Positions 46,500-57,005 of a stretch of 64,000 nt of DNA are shown piece by piece; within the stretch, counting starts at the first letter, position 1; every line of letters begins with the position of its first letter. Below the pieces are notes generated by a model, which was not told where the DNA came from, made no database searches, and saw nothing but the letters and a program-made list of their open reading frames with translations. Source of the DNA: Bursaphelenchus xylophilus (taxonomy: Eukaryota; Nematoda; Chromadorea; Rhabditida; Aphelenchoididae); the NCBI GenBank assembly GCA_904066235.2, contig CAJFCV020000006.1, positions 9,300,001 to 9,364,000 of the forward strand, in the 5' to 3' direction. A program made the position numbers and the translations under genes.

Positions 46500-49066
46500 T
46501 TAGTCATCATTATACAAATCAACATTATGGGTGTCCTCGGTGTCTTCGGTGAATTTGATGAACTTGGCCGTGACCTCGTTCGCATCGCCCAATTTGAAGT
46601 CCCATTTGAACAGTCGAAGAATTGACCCAGGCTTTAGGGTTTCTAGCCTAAAAATTACTTTTTTTTATTTGCTAAGTAAGATATTGGTCTGTCGGATTAC
46701 AATCCATAGTATTCTGACTGTAAGTAAAAGACTTACGACATGCTGGTGGCGTCAATGTCCAACAAAAAAGTGCGCCCTTTGGCCCATTGTTTGAGCCGGC
46801 TTTCCTCGAAAATGTCGATTTTTCGCTTATTCACATTGTAGAGGATCAAAAACTTGACTCCCGGGAATTCGTCCTGAAACAACGGATTCGAAGCCAACAT
46901 CTTACTCACATTCGTGGCTTTGAACATGAGCTCATTGGGTAAGATTTCAAACTGCTCCGCTGGAGGCCCTCGCTCCAAGATCTCCATGTGAAGAGTTCCG
47001 TACGAAATGGTCCCAAATTGCTGACGAATATACGCCTTTGTGGCCTCTCCCTCACAGTCGTAGATGTACATTGGACGCTTGAAAACGTCGATCCAAATCC
47101 CGGGCCGGAAATTGGCCACTCGATAGAAACGATGAACCTGATCTGAAGATAATATTTACTGTAATTTTGGCTATGTTATGGTCTTACCTTTGGCCAAATA
47201 ACTCAACCTGAGTCCCTTCAAAAACACTTGATTATTGAAACCAGGAGTTGTTTCGATCAAAGTTACAGTATCATCAGCTGGTGTGGCGATCATTCGAAAT
47301 GTCCTTTTGACTTTCGTTCCGTGGAAATCATTTTTCGAATCAAGCCAGGCCACATGGAAAATCAAGTTCATGGGCAGGGTCTCCCAAGAGGGTAGTTCGG
47401 TCTGAAATTTTGAGATTTTCTGATTACTAATCCGGATATGAAAGACAAATTCTAGAACTAATAGTTCAGATGCTACGTAGCAACTATATATTCTAGGTCC
47501 AGAGAAGGTCTAAAATGGATCATTAAAAATAGTAAAAGTCACCTCAAGAGAAGCTTTGTTGATCATCTCGGTCAACTCGTCGTCTCGATACATTTTCTGC
47601 GGTCGAAAGTGTCGAAAAACGCTCCAAGCATCAGTCGGGATTGGCTCCGAATCGTCCACATGAATCCCTCGATCCTCCAGAAAATTCGAAAAATACCAAA
47701 AATTACAAGGTACCCTTGTGAACAGATGCAAAGAAGTGCGGTCAAAACTCAGTATAACAAATCACCGGTTTCAAAAACACATTTGTTATAGACGAGGTTT
47801 GTTGTATGAAGGTTCATTTTGCAAAAAAAAGATCAGGATGCACTGTGCCAAAGAAAAAAAATTCCATGCACTTTATGAAAATACTAATAACACTGTACCT
47901 TGGTGAAGTCATCACATCCGACAATCCGATATTTTCTTCCAAATAAGACCAAATCTTCCCCAACATGGACGTCTTTCCAATCCAAGTAATCGGTCCCAAC
48001 GGTTTTTGGATTCCTCGGAATTCGCTGACGATGGAATTGTCGACCCTTTAAAGTAATTAATACCATGTTTTATTTTACAAATGGTTCAAAATTTTTATCC
48101 CTTCAAAGTTCTCTTACTTGAATATGTCCTGAATTATCCGTGATCGGTTCGTAGAGTGAAAAAGTCTCGTCATCCAGATGAAACGATAATTTCATTGGTC
48201 GAATTTTTAACAAGTCCCCTTCCTCTCCATCTGATTCATTAAGATAGCAGTAATAACAGAGGGTCGCCTTGTAGATCGGATCAAAGAATTCAGGGCTGAA
48301 AAGTCAATTGAACAGATACATTTTGAGATCAATGTATTTTTTAGGACCTACGACTGCCGTCGGAAAGTCGCCGGATTCATTTTTGGCGTGTGCACTGTGC
48401 GAAAAAAAGTCAGGATGCGAGCGACAACCCAAAAAAGCTTATTGCACGGTGCAAAAGGCAAAAAATTGCACAGTGCAAAGAAAACTTTTGTTTTCGCACA
48501 GTCCGTCGACTTTTCGAGATGCCTGGACATTTGCCGCGGTCCACACAGTGCAAAAAAAATCCCCGATCTTTTGCACCGTGCACTCACCTTTTTTTGGCTT
48601 TGCACTGTGATTTGAAATATCGCTGCGACGTAAGCTTTTCTCAACTGCGCCGCCGCGATTTTGCTCAAAAATTTGCACAGTGCAATCGGCTTTTTTTGAG
48701 GTTGCACGGTGCGCAAAGGCAAAAATCCACAGTGAAAAGTGCGAATATAAAAATGAAGACTCACGCATGTGATTCTCGAGGATTCCAAGTTGGAGGGACC
48801 TTCTTCGAAAGCTTGAAGAAACTGTTGTCCCCGACTTTTGTAAGGACTTGCGGTTTGGGCTGAAATTAGTTGTACGCCTAATATAAATAACATAGCTAAT
48901 TAGAAACGTATTTTACAACTAAAAACAAATTCTCAATTATACTGTATTTTCACCCCCTAATCCTTTTCAAACTCACATTTTTCCGCTGAAACGACTTCTG
49001 GAAGAATTGCATATCATCATCGAAACAGTCGCAATGACGATCCAGAAAATTCGGTGGAGAGTCCAT
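46500..49066 (-). CDS. EFHC1/2-like DM10-domain protein
   Basis: Exons 48977-49066, 48765-48859, 48118-48295, 47899-48045, 47543-47714, 47188-47401, 46737-47142 and 46500-46647 give about 480 residues. DM10 domains occur in EFHC1/2, microtubule-associated proteins of ciliary doublets. First DM10: DPIYKATLCYYCYLNES, FHLDDETFSLYEPITDNSGH, HRQRIP, VGEDLVLFGRKYRIVGCDDF. Second: FHVAWLDSKNDFH, ETTPGFNNQVFLKG, HRFYRVANFRPGIWIDVF then YIYDCEG. Human EFHC1 has three DM10s and an EF-hand; this protein looks shorter. The boundary between exons 4 and 5 is unsure: the good donor at 47898 leaves a phase mismatch, and a weaker GTGTTA donor at 47893 fixes it. An intron carries the GCACNGTGC repeat. Confidence 0.75.
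48383..48750. repeat. GCAC(A/G)GTGC palindrome array in an EFHC1-like intron
   Basis: About ten occurrences of TTGCACGGTGCAA or TTGCACAGTGCAAA-type palindromes separated by A- or T-rich spacers, with overall inverted symmetry around 48540. Shares words (AAAAAAGC, GCACAGTGC) with 1757-1925 and with a single site at 47838-47855. Confidence 0.7.
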
Positions 49067-49758
49067 TTTGAGACAAAAACGAGAGCAGAATGACTAAGAG
49101 TTTGCAACCTTCGCAAAAAAAGTCTCTGGAGGTCGAGGCCGGAAGTGCGGATTTGCGCTGATTTGACTCGAAGCCATGGATTTTTTTTGCAAAGTGCGGG
49201 CTTTTTGGATTGAGAAGAAATGGGAATCATAAAAAAACCAGAAAGAATAGAAACTTTTTACAATAAACCTCCTAAATCAATGTCCAAAGAGCAAATTAGC
49301 AATTGATTTCGATCAGCTCGTGGTTGTTTTTGCCCTATTGTTTCGATTTTTTGGAAAAATTTTTGGTGAATGATCATAAGTTATATCATAAGTCAATTTT
49401 ATTAAAGCTTCAGGTTCATAATGCTTATTTTAAAATATTTACCTCTCTCTATTCAATTACATTCCAGTCTTGGCCGGTTTGAACCTAAAAATAAGCATAT
49501 TTTGGGAAGTCATGTTTTCGTGCCGAGACCCAACCTCGGCGGCTTGGCATTTCTGCGGGAGTTGCCAGCAACAACATTTTTATTTTTCGTCGCACTTTCT
49601 CGACTTTTTTCTTGTTCCGAGTTGTGTGATTGCCCAATTTTGTTGTTGTCTTTGCGCTTTTTACGTTTGGTGTCATGTATAATATTATAATTTCTATTTT
49701 ATAGCCTTCCGCTCTAATTTTCTACATATTTTTACCCTTCCCACACCCAAACTCCACG
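49067..49758. other. Divergent intergenic region between EFHC1-like and four-helix genes
   Basis: Promoter region for both flanking genes. A poly-pyrimidine tract with TTTTATAG near 49700 could be a trans-splice acceptor before the downstream ATG. Short reading frames here have no domain features. Confidence 0.4.
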
Positions 49759-50401
49759 ATGGTTGTCGACATTCGCAAAGGAGCCGACGAAGGCGAGGAA
49801 ATCCTCGAGAAATGCACTGGTTTCAAATTCCACGTGAGTTATTATATAACTGTTGCCGAAAACTGTCCGTTTTAGTGGGTGACGCCAATCTCATTCTTTG
49901 CGTTCATCATTGGCTCGCAACTGCTTCAAGCATTCTTCTATTTTCATTCTACGCAATGCTCCGACTTCTTCCGGAGCCCAAGGTTCACCATTCTGTTTTC
50001 CATCTCAGTTTCCATCCTGTTGATCACCGAACTTTTGCTCATTGCCGCGGCCAGATATCGAAGTGTGAAGATGTACAGAGTCGTGATTAGACTGTTGGTG
50101 AGTTTTTATTGCAGTTTTGTTCATTTGTTTGAATTTTTAGACTGCCAGCATTGTGTTGGACATTGTGATGTTCATCTTGTCCTGGGTCGTCGTTGGTTTC
50201 ATTTTTTTCACTCACCACCATTCGCTCCCATATTTTACTCGGCTGGTCTTGGAAGTGATTGCCTATGGATACTACTACCTTGTTCAGGGACTCGTCTTGT
50301 GCTTGATTACTATCTCCGCCACGAACGACAAGAAACATCTGGCCGAGTGTAGCTTGTACGACCCCGAACTCGATGTCTTCGACGAAGAGCAGAGCCAATA
50401 A
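49759..50401 (+). CDS. Four-helix membrane protein of unknown function
   Basis: Exons 49759-49833, 49876-50097 and 50141-50401 give 185 residues, with very short introns (42 and 43 nt). Start ATG in ACGATGG. A 25-residue acidic N-terminus (MVVDIRKGADEGEEILEKC) is followed by four hydrophobic helices: about 26-48 (SFFAFIIGSQLLQAFFYF), 58-82 (FSISVSILLITELLLIAAA), 97-120 (IVLDIVMFILSWVVVGFIF) and 128-155. The C-terminus is acidic (DPELDVFDEEQ), likely cytoplasmic. The layout resembles small tetraspan proteins, but no family signature (such as a tetraspanin CCG) is present. Confidence 0.8.
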
Positions 50402-50763
50402 GATGTTCATCGTGATGTATATAATCCTAAGCCGAGAGGGTGCTTTTTAACCGCTTTATGTACATACAAAATTTATATACTCCAAGTTTTAATCCAATAA
50501 TAATATGTTATATTGTTTTTTGTTACCGTTCGATGGATTTTTTGTTTCGCCTAATAAATTCCGATGCTCTCTCATTTTGAAGCTTTTACAACGTTTCATT
50601 GGTCGGACTTCTGTTGAATTTGTAATGTTTATGATACCTTGTGCCGGAGTCCCACCGCGAAATCACGTGTTTGGCGTTCTGTTTAACCAAACAACGCGGG
50701 CCGAATCCGGCCTTTGTGCGCAACTTTCCATCAGAATTACGGGCTAAATTAGTGTTTGGTACA
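50402..50763. other. Intergenic region between four-helix and fibrinogen-domain genes
   Basis: Contains the 3' UTR of the upstream gene (CCAATAATAATATG near 50490) and the promoter of the next. Nothing else is recognised. Confidence 0.4.
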
Positions 50764-52715
50764 ATGAATCGGTCGAAATTGATGGATTCTTTCACTTTGG
50801 AGTGAGTTTTGTGTCTTCTATCCATGAAGAATGTAAATTTTGTTAAAAAATGTTTTTTTCAGCAACCTCAGTCGAATCAGCAGAATGAAAAGGTATTATA
50901 TGGACGAAAATTGCATGAACAACACCGAACTGGATCCATGTTTGGCCGCCAAAGTCCGATTAAAACATCCGAGCGACTGCACGTAAGGTTATATAAAACG
51001 GTTGAATTTCGTATGTTTTAGTTGCTGGGGATTCGCCAAATTTTGCTCAGCTCTTCTGATTGCGCTTATCTTCGTTATTTTGCTGATTGTTCTGTTATTC
51101 GCCTTCTCTGACCGCACTGAAGCGACGTCAACTACGAGCACGACTACTACAACAACTACCACGCCGGTGCCAAGCATCATCATTCGCCCTGGCCAAGATG
51201 TCGTTGAAGTGAGATTTGAGACGGTTTTTGTAAGTTGTTTAGCGCATTGCTTTTTTTGGATTTTAGATATTAGACAGGCTGTAGGATATTTTATGTTGTC
51301 TGTGACATGATGAAAATAAGTTTAGTTGACTAAAACACATTCAGATCTACGGGAATATCCGTGGCAATCGTAAACTGTGTCTGTTAGGTCCTGAACGCGG
51401 GCTTTACAGCCCTGTTGCATAAAAATGCATCTTTACTTGCGCTTTACCTAAAGTTATATAATCTTTTCTGTTTTCTTCCAGCCGAGGAAGGATCTATATA
51501 CAACGACCACAACTACTATCTTGCCTCGAACTACAACTACTGCCAAGTTGGTCTATCGTCCTCGTACTACCACCAAAGTATACCGTTTCCATGTTGGCAC
51601 AGCCTTAGCTCCAGAGACTGCTACAACTACCACCACTACTGTTACTCCATCCATTTTCAGAACGCTGCCGACCAAGAGCATTGATGATGCTTTTGAGGTG
51701 AGAATTTTTTGATTTGCATTGTTTTTTGTTTTTAGACTTGCGAAACCTATTTGAACAAAGGCAGATACAAGAACGGTGTTTATGCGCTGAATGTTTCCCC
51801 AGTCGGACAATTCCCAGCCAAGTGCGTGTTCGATAAGCAGAAGGATGAAGCCTGGATTGTGATTCAAGAGCGTCACACTGATGATTTGGACTTTTTAAGT
51901 AAAACACTCAAGGAATACGGCGACGGATTTGGTGATCCGCATGGAGATTATTGGCTCGGTCTGAAAAAGGTGCACGCCCTTTTGCAACATGGTCGAAAGT
52001 TGGTATTGCGCCTTGAGGCGGAGACTGAACCCTGTAAGAAAGGCGGTACTTCGTATGGAGAGTTGTTTTTGACTGCTGATCATGAGTTTGAGGTAAGTAG
52101 GTTGGGAAAATTGTGGGAATTCTTCGGGAATGGCCTCGAAATTGGATGGATTTTTCTCTGTAATTGTTTATCTGCCTTTGTGAATGCTAAAATTGCAGAT
52201 TTGAAGATTGTTTCGGCTCTTTTTTTTTGATGTTTTAGCCAGTGCAATATATTTTTTTGCCACTTTCTTATTTTTCCTTAAACGATTCTGAACTATTCGG
52301 TTCATAGATCACTGGTGAGGATGATGGCTACCGTCTGAACACTCGTTTTATCTCTGGCAACCTCACGGATCCATATGAAAGTCTCACAAAACTCAACGGA
52401 AATCAGTTTGCCACAACGGACGAGTCCCGTGGATTTACCGTTAATTGCGCTTTTCATTTCGCGAATGGGTAAGAGAAAACGTTTCAGCACTTTAATTTAC
52501 GATTTCCGGCGAGATTTTGTCGTTTTCGATGTTACACTTGATTTTTTAGCGGATGGTGGCACGGTTCGTCCTCGTGTGCTTGGATCACATTCAATGGAAG
52601 GTTGAGAGAACAGCAATGCGGCGGGTTCAAAGCCGCCATCATCAAGAAGTCGGAGGATCGCAGCAAGTTCTTCTACCACTTGAAATACACCAGAATGATG
52701 GTGAAGCTGGTCTGA
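50764..52715 (+). CDS. Type II membrane protein with fibrinogen-related domain
   Basis: Seven exons, 50764-50801, 50863-50982, 51022-51229, 51482-51697, 51736-52092, 52308-52468 and 52550-52715, give 421 residues, all phases closing. There is no signal peptide. A 60-residue cytoplasmic start is followed by a single helix (ALLIALIFVILLIVLLFAF, about 63-82) and a Thr-rich, probably O-glycosylated stalk (85-190, runs of TTTTTT). A fibrinogen C-terminal domain follows from Cys196: CETYLNKGRYKNGVYALNV, DEAWIVIQER, GDYWLGLKKVHALL, then NCAFHFANGGWWHGSSSCAW. FReD domains usually bind acetylated or other glycans; in nematodes a role in defence or matrix binding is possible but not shown. The stalk and domain are on separate exons. 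Confidence 0.85.
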
Positions 52716-53107
52716 GGCTCCGATTTTTAGAGTGAAGAAGATGACTGATGGTTGTGCCGGCTGTGGAACAAAGATACTGTCTTATTAAACCATTGTTGAA
52801 GTAATAATTACTATTATAATACTCTATTTCCTCTTTTATTCAATAATATGTAGTTTTTACTTTATTTTCGAACTGATTTTTGATGTTATGCTAAGATTTT
52901 GAATTATTTTCCCATTTTCTCGCTGGAATCTCTTTATTCTTCACTCGTTTTTTTTCTTTGTTGGTTTTTCTTTGAAGTAAAGGTTGTTGAAAGAAAAGGA
53001 TACTTGACTTTTGTTCATGGGTAATGTAATTTCCGCATTACTTTTGTAGTTTCGGTTGTCTAATTTATTAACAACGCAAATGAAAGAAAAGTTTATGTAG
53101 AGATCAA
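52716..53107. other. Convergent region between the fibrinogen-domain gene and G-alpha
   Basis: 3' UTRs of both genes; AT-rich, with AATAAT-like signals near 52805-52845. No other feature. Confidence 0.5.
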
Positions 53108-55264
53108 TCAGTTCATTCCCGCTTTGTTCAGATTGTTTTGAAGGATTATGTCACACGCCGCTCCAAACACAAAATCGATGTTTCCTCGGTCGGTGGCATT
53201 CGTAAAATGCAAATATATATGCCTTGTGTCATCGATTTCGGCCTGAAATTAGTTGATGTATAACTTGAGGGGGTTTTCTGAACCAGTTTCAGCTGTTTTG
53301 GATCAATTCCCTGATTTTCAGGCCTTTCGTGGTGGGACTCAAAATTAGTTCGAGAACTTCCTCGCTTACCTCAACAAACAGATCCTTGATGTAATCCCTG
53401 ATTTCTTCATACTTGTTTTTCCCAGAATAATTGGGAAAGTACTTGTTGAATGGCGAGTGTTCCACTTTCCTCTCCAGAATATCTTTTTTGTTCATGAAGA
53501 GGATAAAGTTGCATTTTCGCAGATATTCATTGTTATACATACTATTGAACAGCTCCACGGAATCTTCCAGAGAGTTCTGAAATACGAAATATTTGTTTTG
53601 AAGATATTTGAAGATACAATATTTGGAATTTAAAATACAGTGGGGGACCTGATCTAGTGGCAAAAAACGTACCGTTTTGCATCCGGGAGGTATCCAAAAT
53701 GCTTCCTTCTCCAAGTGGAAAAACTTCGTTTTGAAGGGCATGCCCTAAAGAGCGGGCGCGCTTTTGAAATTGGAGTTTTTTCCACTCGGAGAGGGAGGCG
53801 TTTTGCCATGTTTTTGATACTTCCCGGATGCAAAATGATACTTTTTTTGCGACTGGATCAGGCCCCCCACTGTACATCCGACCGATCTTTTATGCCTTAT
53901 TGGTCATCAGCTCAATATAAAAATCCTATTTTTTCCGCTAAAACTGACCTTCGTAGGTTCTTCTTCCAAAAATTGGTCGTAGCAGGACAGCGCGGTTACA
54001 AAAAGTACCGCTGTTACGTTTTCAAAACAGTGGATCCATTTCCGTCGCTCGGTTTTTTGTCCACCAACGTCGATTAACCTGAAATGGTATGAATTTACCT
54101 GTATTTTTTATTTTAAATTGTATTTTACCTAATATAGAAGCTTCTGAATTGGAACCCGATCTCGTAGACACCGGTGGTTGAGGCTCGAGCATGAATGATG
54201 TCGATTTCTGTGGGGTGATAATTCGCTCCCAAGATTCGATGTGCATTCGCGAAGAGGCTGAAATACGATGAAAAATATTCGCTCCCAACTTACTATGTAG
54301 AGTTATCGGGCATGTAGAACTTGTCGATGTGTTTGAGACCTTCCTTCGTAAACATTGAGCTTCTCATTTTGCCCAAGGCAACAATGATGTCATCGTCGAT
54401 CATATCCAAGATTTTTAAATGTTTGTTGAGGAATTGATCGAAGATGGTCTAAAAAACGGAAGAATGAAGTCGAAGTGGTTGTTAACTCACTGTTTCCTCC
54501 TCATTTACTGGGACATTTAGCGCTTGACAGCCGCGACACATATGATGATATGCCACGACCATGTTGGTGAAGATCATATACCGGTAATTGATGAGTTCGG
54601 ACTCGTTGAAGCCTTGCGCGTGCAATATTCGCATTTGTTTGGCAATTGTGGATTTTCCAGAGTCAGCAGAGCCTGAAATTTAGAATAAGATTTGGTGTAG
54701 TATAGAAGGGGATTTTTTGGGATTTAGAAGGGGAAAAATGTCAGAAAAGACTGTAAAAATAATCTGCAAGCTTTTTACCGTCGATATTTGTAATTTTATA
54801 GCCTTTTCAGCTATTCCCCTTGATCCTCAGGGATTTCGTGGTAGGACCCAAAAAGCAAAAAAATTATGAGGTTTTGAAGTAAATTATGAATGTGTCGCAC
54901 AAAGCTGTACATAAAAAATACTTTTATTTTTTTCGCATTTTACAGCTTATTATCGGTCTGTCGGGAAAAAAACGGCGGATCGTCGCGCCTCGGAGTCGCT
55001 CATCATCGCTTTGCGACTGCAAGCCGCGGCTTGGGATTTGGTGCGCGACAGCGGCGAGGCGAGACATTTTGATGCGACGATCCGCCGTTATTTTTCCGAC
55101 AGACTGATAGATTCAAAAAATCCCTTTTTCTTACCAAGCAATAGCACCTTGATTGTCTTCCTTTCCTGTATCCTGTCATTTCGTAACTCCTTTTCGATCG
55201 TCTTATTCGTTATTTCGGCGGTTTCATCCACAACCTTGTCCCGCTTACATAATGCCGCGCCCAT
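53108..55264 (-). CDS. Heterotrimeric G-protein alpha subunit
   Basis: Seven exons, 55135-55264, 54491-54672, 54294-54448, 54129-54257, 53949-54078, 53370-53576 and 53108-53242, give 355 residues, the standard length. The start MGAALC offers Gly2 for myristoylation and Cys6 for palmitoylation. All five G boxes are present: G1 GSADSGKST (44-52; usual GAGESGKST), G2 ARASTTG, G3 DVGGQ (202-206), G4 NKKD (271-274) and G5 TNAT (325-328; usual TCAT). The C-terminus NKAGMN lacks the pertussis-toxin Cys at position -4. It most resembles the nematode-specific GPA group that signals below chemoreceptors; that subgroup call is inference. Intron 1 holds a family C MITE and intron 5 a family A MITE. Confidence 0.93.
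53638..53872. mobile_element. Foldback MITE, family A (G-alpha intron 5)
   Basis: CAGTGGGGGACCTGATCTA... and ...GGATCAGGCCCCCCACTG, TA on both sides; a little internal deletion on the left arm. Confidence 0.85.
54952..55109. mobile_element. MITE family C (G-alpha intron 1)
   Basis: Ends TATCGGTCTGTCGGGAAAAA and ...TTTTTCCGACAGACTGATA; GC-rich inner palindrome (GGCGGATCGTCGCG ... GCGACGATCCGCCG). It lies 25 bp from exon 1's donor. Longer arms than the copies at 14991 and 18733. Confidence 0.8.
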
Positions 55265-56216
55265 CTTTCGGCCAGCCGTGCGAGGTTTTGGGGACCTCAA
55301 TCGATCAGCCAGTGGGATTTTTGGGGGAGTCTCTGAGAATAAGGTAATGAAAAGCGGAAATAGAAGGGGTTCGCGCAGTTTGGCACCAAATCTTGCCGAT
55401 ATACAGTGGGGGACCTGATCCAGTGGCAAAAAACGTGCCATTTTGCATCCAGGAAGTATCAAAATGTGGCAAAATGCTTCACTTTCCAAGTGAAAAACAT
55501 CGTTTTGAAGGGCGCGCGTTTTTTTCCTCGCAAAAAGAGTGGGCGCGCTTTTGAAATCAGAGTTTTTTTTCACTTGGAGAGGGAGGTATTTTGCCACATT
55601 TTTTGATACACTGGATCAGGTCTCCCAACCAAAAACAGTTTAATTTTTTGGACAAAAATGTCAGAAACTTGTGATTAACTGCACGAAAACAAGATAATAT
55701 GACAATTTGTGGTACAAAAAGGTACTGCTGACATCCCACCCACTACAATTCCCTCAATAGCTTTCCGGATTTGACTGGAAACCAAGAAACACTGCAAATG
55801 AGTCTGTGTCCCCTTTATACCCTGGACTCTGGGCGTATTATTACTCTCCAGGGTGTTCATTATAAGCGATAATTCTTGTATTGTCGAAAATTAGGCGTTT
55901 CACCAAACACCAAAAGTAATTTTTGGTTTAAATTACTGGGTCAGTGTAAATGATATCATTTCGAACGTACGAAAGGTTAATATCATAGATGATGTGGTAG
56001 TATAAGGCAGGAAACGTGCATTTTTACGCAAAAGTCGAAATATGAAGGTGAAAAAGGGTTGGAAAAACAATTAGCAAGATTTTTAGCAAAGGAAAGCGAG
56101 GTTTACTTTCGTGAAAAAGTTACGGTTTACATTAAATTTACTCTCTTTTCCTGCGGAAATCCCCTTCTTGAGAAAAAGTCAGCGGCCCAAGGAAAAAGAA
56201 GAGAAAGGTGGAGTGT
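55265..56216. other. Upstream region of G-alpha up to the first tRNA
   Basis: Contains a family A MITE at 55404-55627, only about 140 bp before the G-alpha start codon. The remainder (55628-56216) has no recognised gene. Confidence 0.5.
55404..55627. mobile_element. Foldback MITE, family A, damaged right arm
   Basis: CAGTGGGGGACCTGATCCA on the left; the right arm jumps from TTTTTTGATA to CACTGGATCAGGTCTCCCA, so about 30 bp (the GGATGCAAAATGG block) is deleted. TA precedes the left end. Confidence 0.8.
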
Positions 56217-56288
56217 GCCTCAATAGCGCAGTGGCAGCGCGCCAGTCTCATAATCTGAAGGCCGTGAGTTCGATCCTCACTTGGGGCA
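56217..56288 (+). tRNA. Elongator tRNA-Met (CAT), copy 1
   Basis: Acceptor stem GCCTCAA/TTGGGGC with discriminator A, D-arm GCGC-AGTGGCA-GCGC, anticodon loop CTCATAA, TTCGATC loop; no CCA encoded, as expected in a eukaryote, and no intron. Position 27 is C instead of the T of the other two copies, giving a C-A mismatch at the base of the anticodon stem. Confidence 0.93.
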
Positions 56289-56933
56289 GTAACTTTTTAA
56301 AATTTTTATTAGGTTTCGATTTTTTTATAATAGTTCTAAATACGGTAAGCCAGGGTATGACGGAAAGAAAAGTGCAAAAAGGCGAGCAGAGTCCTTCAGA
56401 CAATTCCCAGAAGTCTCAAAACTCTCTTATTGAGGTCGAATGCCACACTTACTCCACCGCATTGCAAATATTTGCCGACTTGGGCAAGTGACTTCACGAC
56501 CCGGCGACTATAATCATTTCTCCGGAACAATCCGAACGAAAAACATGATTGTGAAACCTACTTGAGTGTTATTACGAATAGGATGTTTAGAATCTATCCT
56601 AATGAGATGCTAAGGGAATTCGCAGACAAAGTTTGAGTTTTCGGCAAAAACAGTTGGAATTTGAATGGGAAATCAGACAACAGCTTTTGTAGTAGGTGAA
56701 AGTCAGATGCATCGAAATGTTTAGTGGAGGGAATAGGGTAGGGAAAGTACAAAAGTGGGTTTTTCTGGCTTCGAAATGAGAGATCTTTAATTTCATCATT
56801 TACACAGCGATTTTATACACAAAACGACTATCCTTAGTCCTAGTGTTTTCTAGTATATCTTCACTACTAGGAACTTTTATTTCCTTGCAAAGTACGCCAC
56901 CGTTTGAGGGAAAATAAAACGGGTGCGAGACGT
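56289..56933. other. Spacer between tRNA-Met copies 1 and 2
   Basis: No coding exon or RNA gene recognised. The T-run TTTTT directly after each tRNA would serve as pol III terminator. Confidence 0.4.
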
Positions 56934-57005
56934 GCCTCAATAGCGCAGTGGCAGCGCGTCAGTCTCATAATCTGAAGGCCGTGAGTTCGATCCTCACTTG
57001 GGGCA
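56934..57005 (+). tRNA. Elongator tRNA-Met (CAT), copy 2
   Basis: Same cloverleaf as copy 1, with T at position 27 restoring the anticodon-stem base pair; identical in sequence to the minus-strand copy at 59539-59610. Followed by AACTTTTT, a pol III terminator. Confidence 0.96.

Noticed and set aside
55088..55597. 169-codon minus-strand frame overlapping G-alpha exon 1
   Set aside because: Only the part from Met at 55264 to the donor at 55135 is G-alpha; the rest reads through a family A MITE.
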